Of a stretch of DNA of 64,000 bases, positions 63,979-64,000 are shown in pieces (within the stretch, counting starts at the first letter, position 1; each line of letters opens with the position of its first letter). The notes beneath the pieces were generated by a model. It ran no database searches. It was not told the origin of the DNA and saw only the letters and a list, made by a program, of their open reading frames with translations. The position numbers and the translations under genes were made by a program. This DNA is from JBAXTE01 sp037130365 (GTDB lineage: Bacteria > Bacteroidota > Bacteroidia > Bacteroidales > WCHB1-69): assembly GCA_037130365.1 (NCBI GenBank), contig JBAXTE010000015.1, positions 24,795 to 88,794 of the forward strand. Reading direction: 5' to 3'.

Positions 63979-64000
63979 GTTTAAAAAATTCTGGGCTCGC

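Overview
The window is about 64 kb of AT-rich chromosome from a member of the phylum Bacteroidota. Several things support this. Promoters carry the TAnnTTTG -7 motif instead of a TATAAT box. Genes lack clear Shine-Dalgarno sequences. Two large secreted proteins end in type IX secretion (T9SS) sorting domains. A GldH gliding lipoprotein and DUF4831-, DUF2027/Smr- and OstA-type proteins are present. The genus cannot be read from the sequence; low GC, an R-2-hydroxyacyl-CoA dehydratase-type gene and a di-heme peroxidase fit an environmental or MAG-type lineage.

Layout. 1-2.7 kb: a two-gene unit of a thiamine-diphosphate enzyme and a HgdB/BcrC-type dehydratase subunit cut by the window edge. 3.4-8.6 kb: a lipoprotein and amino-acid permease pair, then pyruvate kinase and GpsA. 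8.7-10.1 kb: a DEAD-box helicase. 10.4-15.9 kb: a thioester-containing alpha-2-macroglobulin lipoprotein. 16.4-24.2 kb: two divergently transcribed T9SS cargo proteins, the second followed by a 62-codon peptide gene. 24.4-29.4 kb: an accessory cassette of a PqqD-like protein, an HprK-like kinase, an ABC exporter fused to an ER-type signal-peptidase domain, and a convergent nucleotidyltransferase. 29.6-39 kb: tRNA-Ser, DUF4139, YidC, DUF4831, di-heme peroxidase and DUF2027-Smr genes, separated by repeat-rich gaps. 39.1-39.5 kb: RNase P RNA. 39.9-44.8 kb: OstA, a membrane phosphoesterase, a thiol-disulfide protein and tRNA-Leu. 45.3-51.3 kb: one apparent operon, ricT-gldH-PBP1A-GT2-GT4. 51.9-58.5 kb: MuiA, GT39, a methyltransferase, a beta-rich secreted protein, a small membrane protein, a TetR regulator and a decayed rhuM. 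58.5-63.7 kb: MlaD, an AmiC-type amidase and LptD. 63.9 kb: tRNA-Val.

Much of the window serves the cell envelope: LPS transport (OstA, LptD), lipid transport (MlaD), peptidoglycan synthesis and splitting (PBP1A, amidase), membrane insertion (YidC) and T9SS export. The most unusual part is the 24.4-27.8 kb cassette. PqqD-like and HprK-like proteins are known accessories of ribosomal-peptide (RiPP) pathways, but the lasso cyclase and transglutaminase-like protease are absent. The exporter carries a Ser-His-Asp signal-peptidase-like domain where peptide exporters normally carry a C39 cysteine protease. The cassette lies between direct copies of a dispersed repeat.

The second theme is non-coding structure. 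There are at least four families of dispersed intergenic repeats and a bank of very short hairpins upstream of rnpB. Partial copies of tRNA genes lie next to tRNA-Ser and tRNA-Leu, with a hint beside tRNA-Val; the first two contain short palindromes. Start codons were adjusted in several genes where a -7 promoter box overlaps or lies downstream of the longest possible reading frame. Positions of short sites were read by eye and could be off by one base.
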